Source: Sinotaia quadrata (taxonomy: Eukaryota; Mollusca; Gastropoda; Architaenioglossa; Viviparidae). Taken from it: DNA of 64,000 bases. The stretch covers positions 105,845,860 to 105,909,859 of the forward strand of contig CM054181.1 of the NCBI GenBank assembly GCA_028829895.1, written 5' to 3'. This document shows positions 1 through 17,816 of this stretch, piece after piece (positions within the stretch are counted from its first letter, which is position 1; each line of letters opens with the position of its first letter). The translations under genes and the position numbers were made by a program. The notes under the pieces are model-generated. The model saw only the letters and a program-made list of their open reading frames with translations. It was not told the origin of the DNA and searched no databases.

Positions 1-761
1 ACACACCTGTGTGTACATCTCTAGTTTCAATCTGGCAGCTACACAGCAACGTAATCTGTGGTAATCTTATAATGACTTGATCAAATGTCAGTTGTCATGA
101 TCAGAAGCGCTGCCATAATAAAATACCTGCCATACTGTCAGTCTAACCGAGCTCCCTATGATTTTACAGTGATTTTATAAGCATGCTTATATCTTTCCTT
201 TTTCAAAATGAACTTTTGCTAGCAGAAGGACCTGTTTATTAATGTAATGCACCATTCTCTAGCAGCTAAGGCTGTTCGTGGTCTGGAATGGCGTGGGATG
301 TGAATGAAGTTTACCCGGGTAGCAAAATCACACCCGTAGTCCACTGACTTACAGGTAAAATAATATCCTATGATATCAAACACACACGCACACACACAAC
401 ACAACACAAGAACAGAGGCTGGAGGGACACAACAAACAGACGTAGGTACTCCTCCACCACATATTTATTTTAATATTTTTTTCTTAAAGATGAATTATCA
501 AGATTAGACAAGGCTGAAAAGGACCGGATAGAGGAAATTGAGGATTGGCATAAACCTCGTACACATTGTTATTTGGTAAAGTTTTATTTTTAAAAAAAAT
601 TAGTTTTAAGGTTTAGTTGTGTATTAAAATAAGAGCAAGAAACAATCTCGTGCAGGAAATATGTCAATTTCATTCTTTCTTTAAAAAAAAAATGTCGGTA
701 CAGAAAAACAATTTATATCCGTCAAAGATAGAGACAGCTCCGCTTATGGCTGTTTAACTAG

Positions 762-953
762 AAGATGCAATGAATTTGTAAAGACACAATTACAAGATGC
801 AATGAATATATAAAGACACAGTTACAAGATGCAATGAATGTATAAAGACACAATTACAAGATGCAATGAATTTATAAAGACACAGTTACAAGATGCAATG
901 AATTTATAAAGACACAGTTACAAGATGCAATGAATTTATAAAGACACAGTTAC
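762..953. repeat. minisatellite, six units of 32 bp
   Basis: Units start at 762, 794, 826, 858, 890 and 922 with no length change. The core is AAGATGCAATGAAT followed by TATAAAGACACAGTTAC, and units differ by only a few substitutions. Confidence 0.95.
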
Positions 954-2907
954 CTAAAGTAAAAGTACGGAACCATATGTAGTGATAACTCTGGTAATAT
1001 TACAATGCGACAGGAGATAGTACCTGTAGCAATAAATGAGCAAATTTCAAACACCATGGGCCGAGAACCGACCCAGAGAAGACTTGAGTGGAATATCTGA
1101 AATTACTGCCGATTGGAAGATTCACATCTAAATCCATTACTATTTCAGAAAATGTATGCAAGGTTCAGTCAGATATGTTACTTGTTAGACATCCTATTTC
1201 GTAAGCAGGCAAAACGCCAACCTGCAAGAACGTATACTGACTTGTGACGTCAACGCCACGAAGTTAATGTAGAGTGTAGCATGAAGTGACAAACAAAAAA
1301 GCCTGCTCTGCTCTGCAAAAGTCAAATTCAGTTTAATTCAAAGTGAATGAATAGAATACTTCTTCAACAAAGAAACTTTCAGACCACCCCCATTGGATAA
1401 ACTTGGTATGAACACGAGTGAGACTATTAGTCAGAAAAACTACTCATCCAATTGAAACTGGTTTGTATCTCATCAGCAATTTTCTCGGCATATTCTCAAC
1501 TCGAGTTGTTTACTCTTATTCTTTGTGACACTTACAAAAATACCATCATAAGTAGTGCCCAAGGCCGGGCCACTTTGACAATTTAACAATTTATATAACA
1601 ATTAAGTCTAGAAACATGGGTAGGTACATTTATTCTGCCACATGATGCGACTGCATTCTTTGTCCACTGGTAAATGTCACGATTGGTCTATAAAGCACGG
1701 CCTTTAGTTGTTCCTCAAGGTCGAAACAGCGCTGAACCTTGACTGTCCTGACGTACGAATGCTTCATTATGAAGTAATTAATTCTGCAAATCGAGACTCG
1801 AACACGGTCTGTAAGGGAACATTTTCTAATTTGGCACAATAGATTCACGTGGCCCTATCAGCAGCAATATTTTGTCAAGAAATCAAGCACTGAAATTTCG
1901 TCCCAAAATGTTACTCAAAAGTATACTAGCGTTGTTTCCTACAGCATACTAGAAATATTACCCAGAGTATAGTAGCACCGTTCCTGAAACTCCATTCGAA
2001 ATATTCTTCAATTATACAAGCGTTCCAAAAATTACATTATTGGCCGTCCTCAAAGTACATGAGTGCTGCCTCTATAATGTTATTTATCTGTGTACAGTAA
2101 GTTCTCGTCCTCAAAGTACGGAAGTGTTGACCTCAAAACGCACTAGGGTAATTCTTCAAATATATTTTTAAAAAATCCTCAAACTAATCTTGCCCTCAAA
2201 AACAACGAAAACGTATGCTTAACAGGTCTGCAAGAGGCCAGGCTCCGTGAATCTAAAGAAATAAGCTTGGAGAACATCACCTCCCCGCCAACCCAAGCAT
2301 TTTATGATGACTGATGAGAAATGTAAGAAAGGACAAGATAGAATGAAGGAGCAAGAAAATCTATGCTGCTAAAACCAAGGATATATAAGAGCTTACTAAC
2401 AGCGAAGGAATGTACTCTATGGTTCCCCATAAATGGACGTTGGATGACGGAGTTTGAAAACGTGAGCTTCGATCCTTGATTCCAGTCACGTACAGAACGC
2501 GTCTGGAACAACTCTCCACATCCGCATGTTACCTTTCCTTTTAATTGTTCGCCTAATTTTAAGAAGTAGATGTGTAGAAATGTGTAGAAGACTGCTTTAT
2601 TGCAATGTGTTTCTAGTGATCTTTGACTTCTGACCGAACACTTCTTAGGTCTAAGTGTGTGTGACAGGAATACGTGTGTTCCTGGCACTGTATACACTTT
2701 GGAATTTGAGACCGTGTTATATGCGTGCTCCTGCGTAGTGAGCAATTCTGCGCCAGAAACGCGTGTTCACAAACTCATGATCTGGAGGAAGGGTGTGTAT
2801 ACTTTGCAAAATACTTAATAATATACCAACAAAAATTGTATCAAAGGCTTCTTGAAAGCGTGCGCAGGCATAAGAATAATTATAATCTTTCGAGAACAAT
2901 TATTCCC

Positions 2908-8404
<5,497 letters not shown>

Positions 8405-8808
8405 TTGGTTCCTGAAGTAGTAGTAGTAACATCATTATCCAGATCATGTTGCTGTGCTTATGTCAGTAGTAGTTGTAAAAACAGAAAGGCAATTTCCTAG
8501 TAGTAGAGAACATATTATCACCATACGGATAATTAGTTATTGTTGTTGCTACTGTTCCTGACAATACTACATATAGTAGCAGTAGTAGAGGAGGTAGTAA
8601 CAAAATCTAGTGTCATAATTGCTGCTATTTTGTTGGTGGTGATGATGGCAGAGTAGAAACAGTAGAGGAGGTAACGACATCGTTCCTAAGACTGCTATTG
8701 TTATTGCCTCTGGCGGTAGTATTAGTAGTAAAATAGAACTAGTAGAAGTATTAGCATTGATAATAGTAGTATTAGAAAGTAGTTACACCGTCATGATCAC
8801 CGGTTCTG
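8405..8808. repeat. degenerate TAG/GTA trinucleotide-rich tract
   Basis: Many short runs of TAGTAG or AGTAGT are spread through 400 bp, consistent with a decayed trinucleotide repeat leading into the 79-bp array that follows. Confidence 0.75.
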
Positions 8809-9180
8809 AGTGCTGTTTACTGTTATCAGTACTATTCTTACTAGTAGTGAAAGAATGAATATTAATATCATCATGATAATTATTTTCAGTGTTGTTTACT
8901 GTTATCAGTACTATTCTTACTAGTAGTGAAAGAATGAATATTAATATCACCATGATCATTTTTATTTTCAGTGTTGTTTACTGCTATCAGTACTATTCTT
9001 ACTAGTAGTGAAAGAATGAATATTAATATCATCATGATCATTATTTTCAGTGTTGTTTATTATCAGTTGTTATCAGTACTATTCTTACTAGTACTTAGTA
9101 GTGAAAGAATAAGTATTAATATCGTCATGATCATTATTTTCAGTGTTGTTATTAAAACTACTATTAGTAGTAGTGAAAAA
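8809..9180. repeat. tandem array, about 4.5 units of about 79-93 bp
   Basis: Each unit carries CAGTGTTGTTTA, then ATCAGTACTATTCTTACTAG, then GAATATTAATATC and CATGATCATTATTTT. Unit starts near 8809, 8887, 8969, 9048 and 9141 give spacings of 78, 82, 79 and 93. Frames through it on both strands are repeat-derived. Confidence 0.88.
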
Positions 9181-10429
9181 ATAAGTATTAGCATCATCAT
9201 CACCGTTACTGATAACGGCAGTGGTATGATAAGTAATAAATTCAACCATATCAATGTTAATGACGGTTGAAGAAGCAAAAGTAGTAGTGGATAAACATTA
9301 TCATCATTAGTGTTATTGTTTTCATCTCTTACTGGTCAATTGTAGAAGAAAATATTTAGTGACACTACCAGAGCACTGTTTTAATGTCGTAATTTGAATG
9401 AGTAGAAACACTCAACTATCTGAAGTACTTAATCATCGCGAGTACTGACATCGGGGGGGAAAAAATCTTGTTGTGTGTGTATTTTAAGAGCTATCCTTAA
9501 CTCGTTGCCTTCACACATTGCAGTTAATAAAATCTAGTCGTGTTGGTGAGGGCTCATAGTCAGAGAATTATTCGTAAACTACTAACCAGCGACTTAGCGT
9601 GTGAGTGCTGGACGGAGCGATCAGGTAGGATAAACGCACAGCGCAAGCTTGCTCCTTTTGGTGCGCATGTCAAGAGGCAACCAAGTGTCAACAAGGTCAA
9701 CAGGAGCGGTAACTCTAACAAATACTCCTCTCGTGTGCATGACCATTCTTGTCAGATATCTGATAGTGATAGGCTGAGTTGATACCAGTGAGTCTGTGCG
9801 TTTTGGGGCACCTAGTAGGAACAATCTGGTATTAAAACTAAATCTCAAAATCCCATGCTTCCTTTTCATTTTTTAAAAAAAGCACTAACAGTCCTCTCGC
9901 TAGTGAACATTTGACAGCACTTTACATATGTTTTAAAAAAGAAAATGTCAAACAAACGTGCAAGTAACAATGTTTAGGGAAAATAACAAAGGAGAATGCA
10001 TGGGAGAGTTATTGCGATGGCGAAAATGTCTGTAAAATTAAATTTTATCATTACACACGTTGAACCAACCAGATGTGTAGAATGGAAGTCTTGGGCATTG
10101 CTGTCAGATTGGCTATCTATAAACAGTGATAGTATATGCAATGATATACACTCTTCAGCATATTGTACTTGTAGTGATGACAGATTATTTACTTCTGTTG
10201 TTTGAAAGAGCGCAGCCAGACTCCAACAGGTACGACTAGTTAATGGGGATGTGAAACACTCACACGGGTGAAGTATATTTATATTTGTCAATATATGAAC
10301 AAATTAACAATTATCATGCATTCCTAGTTATGGTAATGGACACACCTACTTGAAGACACTGATACGTGATGTATGTCACGTAGGCTGGTTACCGTTTCAT
10401 TAAAAATACAAGGTACTGGTGACAAATAT

Positions 10430-10755
10430 AGTGTGTAACAGACAGTGCAAGCTACTGATGACAGAAGTGCTAGTTATTGATTTCAGCTACAGTGTGTGAC
10501 AGGCAGTGCTAATTACCGGTGACAGCGACAGTGTGTTAAATAGAACGAAAATTACTAGATGACAGCTACAATGTGTAACAGGCAGTGCTAGTTATTGAGG
10601 ACAGTTACAATGTGTGAGGGGCAGTGCTAGTTACTGATGACAGCTAGATGGGTGAGGGGCAGTGCTAGTTACAGATGACAGCTACAATATGTGAGGGGCA
10701 GTGCTAGTTACTGATGACAGCTACAATGTGTGAGGGGCAGTGCTAGTTACTGTTG
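10430..10755. repeat. minisatellite, period about 39 bp, degenerate to the left
   Basis: GGGGCAGTGCTAGTTACTG followed by ATGACAGCTACAATGTGTGA recurs. The last starts (10621, 10659, 10698, 10737) are 38-39 bp apart. Leftward copies are longer and more diverged. Confidence 0.88.
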
Positions 10756-10883
10756 AATGCGATTCCCAGTTATTTTCACGCAAATGTATGAGAATCAATG
10801 CCGAAAAACAACATGCGAAAGATACAATGTATGATATCCACTATTTGTCATGTTTCACTAAAGGACAGAATGAGTGAAGGGTA

Positions 10884-10889
10884 TTTATT
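10884..10889 (-). terminator. candidate poly(A) signal in intron 2
   Basis: AATAAA on the minus strand, about 490 nt after the TAA that would end an intron-2-retained transcript. The hexamer is common in AT-rich DNA, so this is only a candidate for a short isoform end. Confidence 0.2.
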
Positions 10890-11381
10890 CCATTTTAAAA
10901 AAAAAGAAATCACTAAATGTCAGGTACTGCCGGTTGTTGATAAGTGAAAGAGACAACGTACAGAAGTCATTAATAACTGCTTAGCGAAAGAATTTAAGAA
11001 GTGAAACACATCAAAACGAAAACTACGAACACAGTGACTTTATAGCGTCAGGGTATAATGACTCCAAAGAGCAAGGTGAGAACAAACGGGGAAAAAACCA
11101 CGCAAACAAACAAGGGTAAATCATATCAATGACAACAGTATATAGTGCAGAACGGACTCAAGACTCAGTGAAACATAAAAAAACGTTAAGAGTAGGTGGA
11201 AATCGTCATCAAAAGTAATCCTTACAATTTTTTACATGTAAACCAACCAGCTACTCCAAAATAATCCACACACACACACACAAAAGTAAGGCGAGGCACG
11301 AGGTCGCAGAAGTGCGAACCCTGAACTGAAAACGAAAAGTGCAGATAGATATGCTAATAAACTAAAAACTCGATTACTCAC

Positions 11382-12746
11382 CGGTTCCTCTCTGGCAGTA
11401 ACCTCTGTATTCTTCTGGCGTCATTGGAAGATGAATTCCTGGCAGCAAAGACGCTTTCAGGGCATCCGTCTCCCTCTGCAGTGCGGACAATGACGCTGAG
11501 CTGTAGGACGTAGAGGTTCGAACCTCTTTACTAGTGCCAGACGCACTTCCCGTCGTCTTCGGGATGCCGATGAGGCTGTCGATGCTGGGCGTGGTAGTGG
11601 ATGATGTGAATGATAACAATGGAAGCGACGTGGGCGGCGATGACACTGCAGAGAAGTTGGGCGTCGTCGACTGTTTGGCAGCTGGCTCCTCCCTGGGAGG
11701 TTTGGGTCGCTCCTCTTTCAATGGTTCTGGAAGGTCTTTGACCTCTGGTTCCAAAGCACTGTCTTCGCTTGGACGTTTCTCTTCCTTCGGTATCTTCTCA
11801 GCTTGAGGAGATAGAAAGGTCGGCATGGCCTGCTGAGCATGCACGTGATTGGATGCCAGCGTTAGATGGGTCATATGTGGCGGAAGCGCGGGGTGGGCGA
11901 GGTGCGCGGGCAGTGGAATGGACGCAGGAGGCAAAGGCGCAGAAGTTCCCGGAAGCGGGTTGTTTGTGGTCCCGGCAGAGGTCATCTTGCTAGCCAAAGC
12001 TTGCTGTAGCTGGTGAATCATCTGCCACTGCATGATCTGTGTCTTTTGCAGGTCAACCAGCATGTTCTTCAGAAGGTTAGTATCGTTTGGGAGAACGTTG
12101 CTGTCTGCAAATTGCGCCACGGCGGCCTTGGTGGCGGCCATGGGTTCCAGGGTTACGTTGGAGGTCTGAAACAGGCCCGAGGCTACTGCAGCCGCCATGG
12201 AGGAGATCTGCGTCAGGAGTTCGCTGTTGGCGGACGCGCCCTCTTCACCGGCATTTTGGTTGCCGATTCCAGAGTTGTTTTCCTTGTTCTCCTCCCCCTT
12301 TCCTGGCAGGGACCCATAGTAAAACTGGGCGGCATCCTTGATGTCGGTAGTCAAAGACAGCGGGACCTGCGGATAAACGTCTTCCTGCTGCATGTCGGGG
12401 TCAAGGTCCTCATCCTCCTCTTCGTCTTCTTCCATGACCTCTCCTTGCATCTCTGCCATCAGCTCCTCTTGGAGCATTCCTTCTTCTTCTATCTCGTCTT
12501 CATCGATATCTTCCTCATCCAATTCGCTACCGGGTGCTGATTTGGGTAGACTTGCCGCGTCACCACTCTGCGACTCCAGCTCGCTGTAGACAGACATAAG
12601 ATTGCGCCCTAGGCACACTTTCTCGTGTTCCAGAAAGTCCGAGGGGTCAAAGAAGTCTGTATGGCACCGGTTGCACGTGGTTGGTTCCAAATACTGGTTG
12701 TCACTCCTTTCTGTGACGTCTTCTGGCTGGAAGCACTCCTGAGGGC
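11382..12746 (-). CDS. sall: spalt/SALL-like transcription factor, coding exon 2 (C2HC finger, acidic region, Q-rich helix)
   Basis: A 1365-nt exon (455 codons, phase 1 in and phase 1 out). The acceptor is CTTGCAG|GCCCTC (AG at 12748-12747) and the donor ACCG|GTGAGT (GT at 11381-11380). Numbering from exon 1, residues 49-69 form a C-x2-C-x12-H-x3-C zinc finger (Cys49, Cys52, His65, Cys69; CNRCHTDFF...EHEKVC), the N-terminal C2HC finger of Sal proteins. Residues about 99-147 are almost solid Asp/Glu. Residues about 248-277 (QKTQIMQWQMIHQLQQAL core) match the glutamine-rich helix through which SALL proteins associate. The rest is Pro/Ala/His-rich, then Lys/Glu/Pro-rich, then Ser/Thr-rich, ending LPGIHLPMTPEEYRGYCQRG. 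No C2H2 pair is encoded here; those fingers must come from later exons outside the window. The protein is a nuclear DNA-binding regulator of development (family knowledge). The frame continues two codons past the donor to TAA at 11376-11374. Confidence 0.93.
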
Positions 12747-12801
12747 CTGCAAGCAGACATCAAAAGATATAGATATATATACTTTTATCTGTGAAAAGTT
12801 C

Positions 12802-15084
12802 ACAAGTACATGATTTAAATTTCATCCCAATATTGGAAAACGTAACACGTCTGCTGACGTATATTTCTCGTTTAAAGTTTATTTAATGCTTAAACTGTTA
12901 CGGTAAGCGGTATTCAACACAACTATTTAAGAATGGACAATTTAAAAAACAAATAAATGCAAATCGATGCATATACCAATTAAATGAAATGCTATCTATC
13001 CGTCCACCCATATTATTCTCGTGTGGGGGTGTGTACCAAGTGTATCTCTTAGAATATCTCTCACTTTGCAACTTTTCTCCCCTCTATAGCTTGTGTCTTA
13101 AGCTTACCTGTCGTTCACACAGTTGTAAAGACTAGTTTAAAAATAATTTTACAATTCATCTTCTCGTTTTGGGTGTTTTCAGCGCGATGAAGGAAACATC
13201 TATTCCACCAGCACCCCACCTCCAAACAAACCCGCAACCTTGATTACACTGCCACACACACACTTTTCTGCATGGCTCCGTCCTCCCATCTTTCTGCCAC
13301 CATAAAGCAACATCAACAAAAAACGATATAAAACACTTGGAAAATCCATCTTGTTTGCACCGTCGACTAGCGAGAGTGACAAGTGAATAAAATAAATCTG
13401 CTGGCAGCGGGAGTTAAAAATATGATATTCCACAGCTGGGAAGCTTGCCGAACATTATGACGCGTAGCTGCAGACTCCCTACCACCACCATTTAACACAC
13501 CTCTCTCCCTCCCCTCTTAAGTCTCTCTCTCTCTCTCCTTATCCAGCCCCTAACCTCCACCCTTTCTCTCGCCACCCTCTCGGCTCATCAATCATATTAG
13601 TCGCTCAATAAAGTTGGAACACATTACTGGTCCATATCGGGGTGGGGGTGGGGGGGTGTCACACCGCCTCGCGAGGTGATGTTGCTCTGTTGTTAAACAT
13701 GCTTGGCAAACGTGATTACTACGTCATAATAAATTGATCACACTCACACAAGAAGCAGGGACGCTTGTCTTTTGTCCCTAGCTCCAGCGGGCGCGTGCAG
13801 AAACAGTTCGAATCGCGTGCGGCTGGCTATTTTATGACCGTTATGGAGAATCATAAACTATCAACGGATATGCAATGCGTGCAGCGCGGAAGAATCCTTG
13901 CATTTTCGTTAATTCGAACGAGTTGATAAATATATAATGATTTAAAAAAAAAATATTAGTCACTTATACAAAGCCAGAACAGACCCCATAACAGTTATTG
14001 AACGAGGTCATTCAATATATGTGATATATTTTATAATATAACTGAGAGGTTTGTGTAAAACACGACAGAATATAGGTCTATGCGTATGAATGTGTATGGT
14101 GTATGCAGATGTGTTGTTTTCATTATGAAAAAAATCGATTGAAAACAATCAACTGCTTCTAGCAAAGGGAATTTAAAAATGAAACACAAATCAATGAATG
14201 ATCAGCTTATTAATTAGTAATTAATTAGTAAACGTGCACAATGCATCCACCAAGAGAAACGACCAAACAAGTAGGTTTAATGTCTGTCGCTGTAATATTA
14301 CACCAATTAAAGAAATAAGCAATACTCCCCAACCCGTCCACGGATTAGTTTTTTTTATTTTATTTCCCATCTCGAAAACACTTATGTGTCTCTTCGAATA
14401 TGAATATAAATCCCCGCTTCCCTCACAGTGAGGAGGCCGATTAGAAAGAACAAACTACTTTCCCTACTACAATGCCACACCTCAATAAAGAGATCGGTAA
14501 CTAAAATTACCACTCCTAGCTATTGCACCGACAGACTTGCATATTCATACAGAGTGATTCAGCGTGTGCCTTTAAACAAAACCTGCCTTGGGTAAATAAG
14601 GCCACACAGCCAGTCTTGTTGGACCGGATTCAAAATATGAAAATCGCGTTATTTATTTTTTGTTTGGGAGGGGGGGGGGAAAGCTTGTCAAAGTGAGCAG
14701 CAAGAAATAAAAATAATATTTTTAAAAAATTCTTGGATGGAATATTTTGGAACACTAATACACAAGTGCACCCATCGAGTTCACACATATAGACACACAC
14801 ACTGACACATTATGGAGATAAAAAGTCACTGTAGTTAATCTTCACCAGCAGAATGTTTAATTTTATCATGTTTACAGTAATAAAATCGTTAAGATTTATT
14901 AGCCGTCTCTGATAACAGATTTTAAGATTTATTTCAACCTACCGTTTATATTTATTTATAAAGTATATACGGTATGTAGGATAATCTATGTTATTCGCAC
15001 ACAAAATCTAACTAGCACATTACAGTTTACAATAACTTGTTCATATCCATGTTATGTAGAAGACATTAATTTTTACATATATGC
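12802..15084. other. intron 1 sequence with no recognised element
   Basis: Unique DNA with a short (CT)n near 13522-13538 and a modest CpG-rich spot near 13785-13890. The GTTCGAATC near 13807 resembles a tRNA B box but no A box or cloverleaf fits around it. Confidence 0.5.
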
Positions 15085-15370
15085 TAAAATATATTAAGCG
15101 TATGTATACTCAAAACGTAGGCTAGATAAAAATAGGAATATATTAAATGACGTACTCAAAACAGTAGGCAAGATAACTGGGATAGTAGGAATATTTTAAA
15201 TGACGTACTCAAAACAATTTCCTAGATAAGTGGGATATTGGGAATATATTAAATGATGTACTCAAAATACTAGGCAAGATAACTGGGATAGTAGGAATAT
15301 TTTAAATGACGCACTCAAAACAGTAGGTAAGATAACTGGGATAGTAGGAATATATTAAATGACGCACTCA
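15085..15370. repeat. minisatellite, about five units of about 53 bp
   Basis: Repeated GGAATATATTAAATGACG, TACTCAAAACAGTAGGCAAG and ATAACTGGGATAGTA blocks, diverging most at the left end. Confidence 0.9.
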
Positions 15371-17521
15371 ACTCTTAGATTCATAGACTGCTTCAGGTAA
15401 GGTTGGTTGGTGGTGGTGGAAATATTACCAGACTCTTTTCTACATATTGTGAAACATTTCATTCGCAAACATTTTGTTTCAGGGTACACTGAATAATGAA
15501 TGACCCCTCTCCCTCTGTGAAAACTTTTGACACCACAATCATAGTATAGTGCTGTGGTTGACGCGGTATCTGGACAACGTGGTTTGGTTTCGTTTCTTGT
15601 CGAGTGGACTGGTTTCCTTTGACTTCAATGTATGCGTATACTTGTAAAGGTCATGTTGTAAGAGAAAAATTAATTGGCACCGTGTAATTTAAAATCTTGG
15701 CCGCGTGTAAATAGGCGGAGAAACAAACCAGTGTCTCACGATGATTCCTTTTGTTTAAACAATTCAAATTAATCATTTTTTAAAAAAAAGAAAACATACA
15801 TTCTGTGCACTCTCAACGCCTGTGTGCTCTCGTCTTCTATCCATTCGACAGTCCCCCCCCCCCCTCCACACACACATTTTATCTGATACTGCATATCGAG
15901 CAACTGCGAATCAGTTGGCTTACCGGCCTTCGATTGTCGTTCGTGACGCTCAGTTACTAAAACAATCCTAGATTCGCTTAATAATGGACGGAGTCATGTT
16001 TCATACTTCTCAACAGCACTACATAAACGCAAAATAATGACACATAATTACAACAACAAGGATATGAAGTTACTGCTAGTACACGTTTACCAGACGAAGG
16101 AAGAGTCAAATAGGGTGTGGTGTTGGTGGTGGAATTAGTTCTGGACGAAATATGGAATAGTAAAGGGAAATAATTTGTATTCAGCACGATTTGTGGAGCA
16201 GGTAATACAAAGAAAAAAGGCATAAATATTCAATGGAGGGACGACTCACAAGGTGATTATAAAGTTATCAAGCACTGTGTATAATACTTCTTTTAAAAGT
16301 GTATCTGTTTGGAAACGTTCACCTGCTTGGCTTCTCTATATGTGTCCTTGTTCTCTCACTCAATAGGCCTTAAAGAGACTACGGTCTCTCTCAACTCATC
16401 TCGTATATATGTACTTGTCAATGGAACTGAAGACTGTAAATAAAATGGGGGTGACATAAAAGGTGCAATAATTAAGATGGTCTATGGGGACATATAAAAT
16501 GCAGTGGTGTACTTACTTCACCTATAGAATGGAGAAAAAGGTTTAAAATTCACACCACTGACAGATGTTCTCAACATGCAGCAAATAAAATTAGTAAAGG
16601 GGGATAACTCAAAGAAAAAAGTGAAAGGCAGACCAAATTAAAAATAATAAATTAAATTTTAAAAAAGTAAATAAATAATGCTATACGGGGGGGGGGGGGC
16701 CGAGGGAATGAAGAAAAGTAACTGTCTTCCATATTTTAATAATTGCTTTGCAATATAAAATAATAATGTAAAACTAGAATATCTCTCTACTCGCCAAAGC
16801 ATGCATGATCCTGTAGCTGCTATATGATACTAATCAATATTTGGATTATTGTGTGGATGTCATGATCGTGAAAACCTGATATAATCATTAGAATATAATA
16901 TATTAATCCAAAAGCTATTAAAAGATTTATGTCAATACAATTATGCAATTCAACTCAGAAAGAAAAACTAGTCATAACATTTTTACAAGTCCATCCTAAA
17001 TCTTACCATTATTATTATGGAGTGTTTGCATGGTCCAATTAAGTAGAGTGTTAAAAAGTTCGACTGTGGTACCTATATTAACTCTCCATCTGACAAGTGT
17101 CACGTTAAACAGGTGTCACAATCACAACTGTCGTTATATTTCGTACATACTTTGCGAGTGACAAAACTGACATTAAAAAAAAATCCACTTTCCACCAACT
17201 AACTTGTAAAGTGATTACTAACACCCTCTTAGGGTCTGGGTGTTTAATTTGTGCCTGCGGCTACAGCGATAAGTCTCTTTTTCTGGCTAAAAAGCTTAAA
17301 CGTTCAATAGATAGGTCTGCCCTACGGATACTCATGACTATTTTGTCAGTTCTGGCTTACTTTCTTCCCTAGACAAAGTGGCAACCGGCCAGCAGACAAA
17401 CAAGTGGTCAGTAGAGTTCAGTCTCAGTGGATTGCGTAATAAGCATTGTCAAGGATTGAAAGAAGCAGCTTATTGCAGTAAGGTCGGGCACAAGCAGTCC
17501 AGTTTAAACATCATTTGCTTA

Positions 17522-17816
17522 CTATTGTTTAGGTTTTAGTGAGTGGTCCCCCTCCACGCCAGTTATATACTTATTGTTTAGGTTTTAGTGAGTGGTCCCC
17601 CTCCACGCCAGTTATATACTTATTGTTTAGGTTTTAGTGAGTGGTCCCCCTCCACGCCAGTTATATACTTATTGTTTTGGTTTTAGTGAGTGGTCCCCCT
17701 CCACGCCAGTTATATACTTATTGTTTTGGATTTAGTGAGTGGTACCCCTCATCGCCAGTTATGTACTTATTGTTTTGGATTTAGTGAGTGGTACCCCTCC
17801 GCGCCAGGTAGGTACT
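17522..17816. repeat. minisatellite, six units of 49 bp
   Basis: TTATTGTTTAGGTTTTAGTG and AGTGGTCCCCCTCCACGCC recur every 49 bp. The first units are nearly identical; the last two carry shared changes (GGATTTAG, GGTACCCCTC). Confidence 0.95.

Noticed and set aside
2302..2745. 147-residue open frame on the minus strand in intron 2
   Set aside because: No recognisable domain or motif, no convincing splice or promoter context, and composition resembles random translation of AT-rich DNA. It lacks the C2H2 fingers expected of the next spalt exon.
12013..12540. 175-residue plus-strand frame and others within 11534-12589
   Set aside because: Antisense shadows of spalt exon 2; the minus strand has clear family motifs and correct splice phases.
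13760..13840. Possible tRNA from GTTCGAATC
   Set aside because: No A box, acceptor stem or anticodon arm could be placed around it on either strand.
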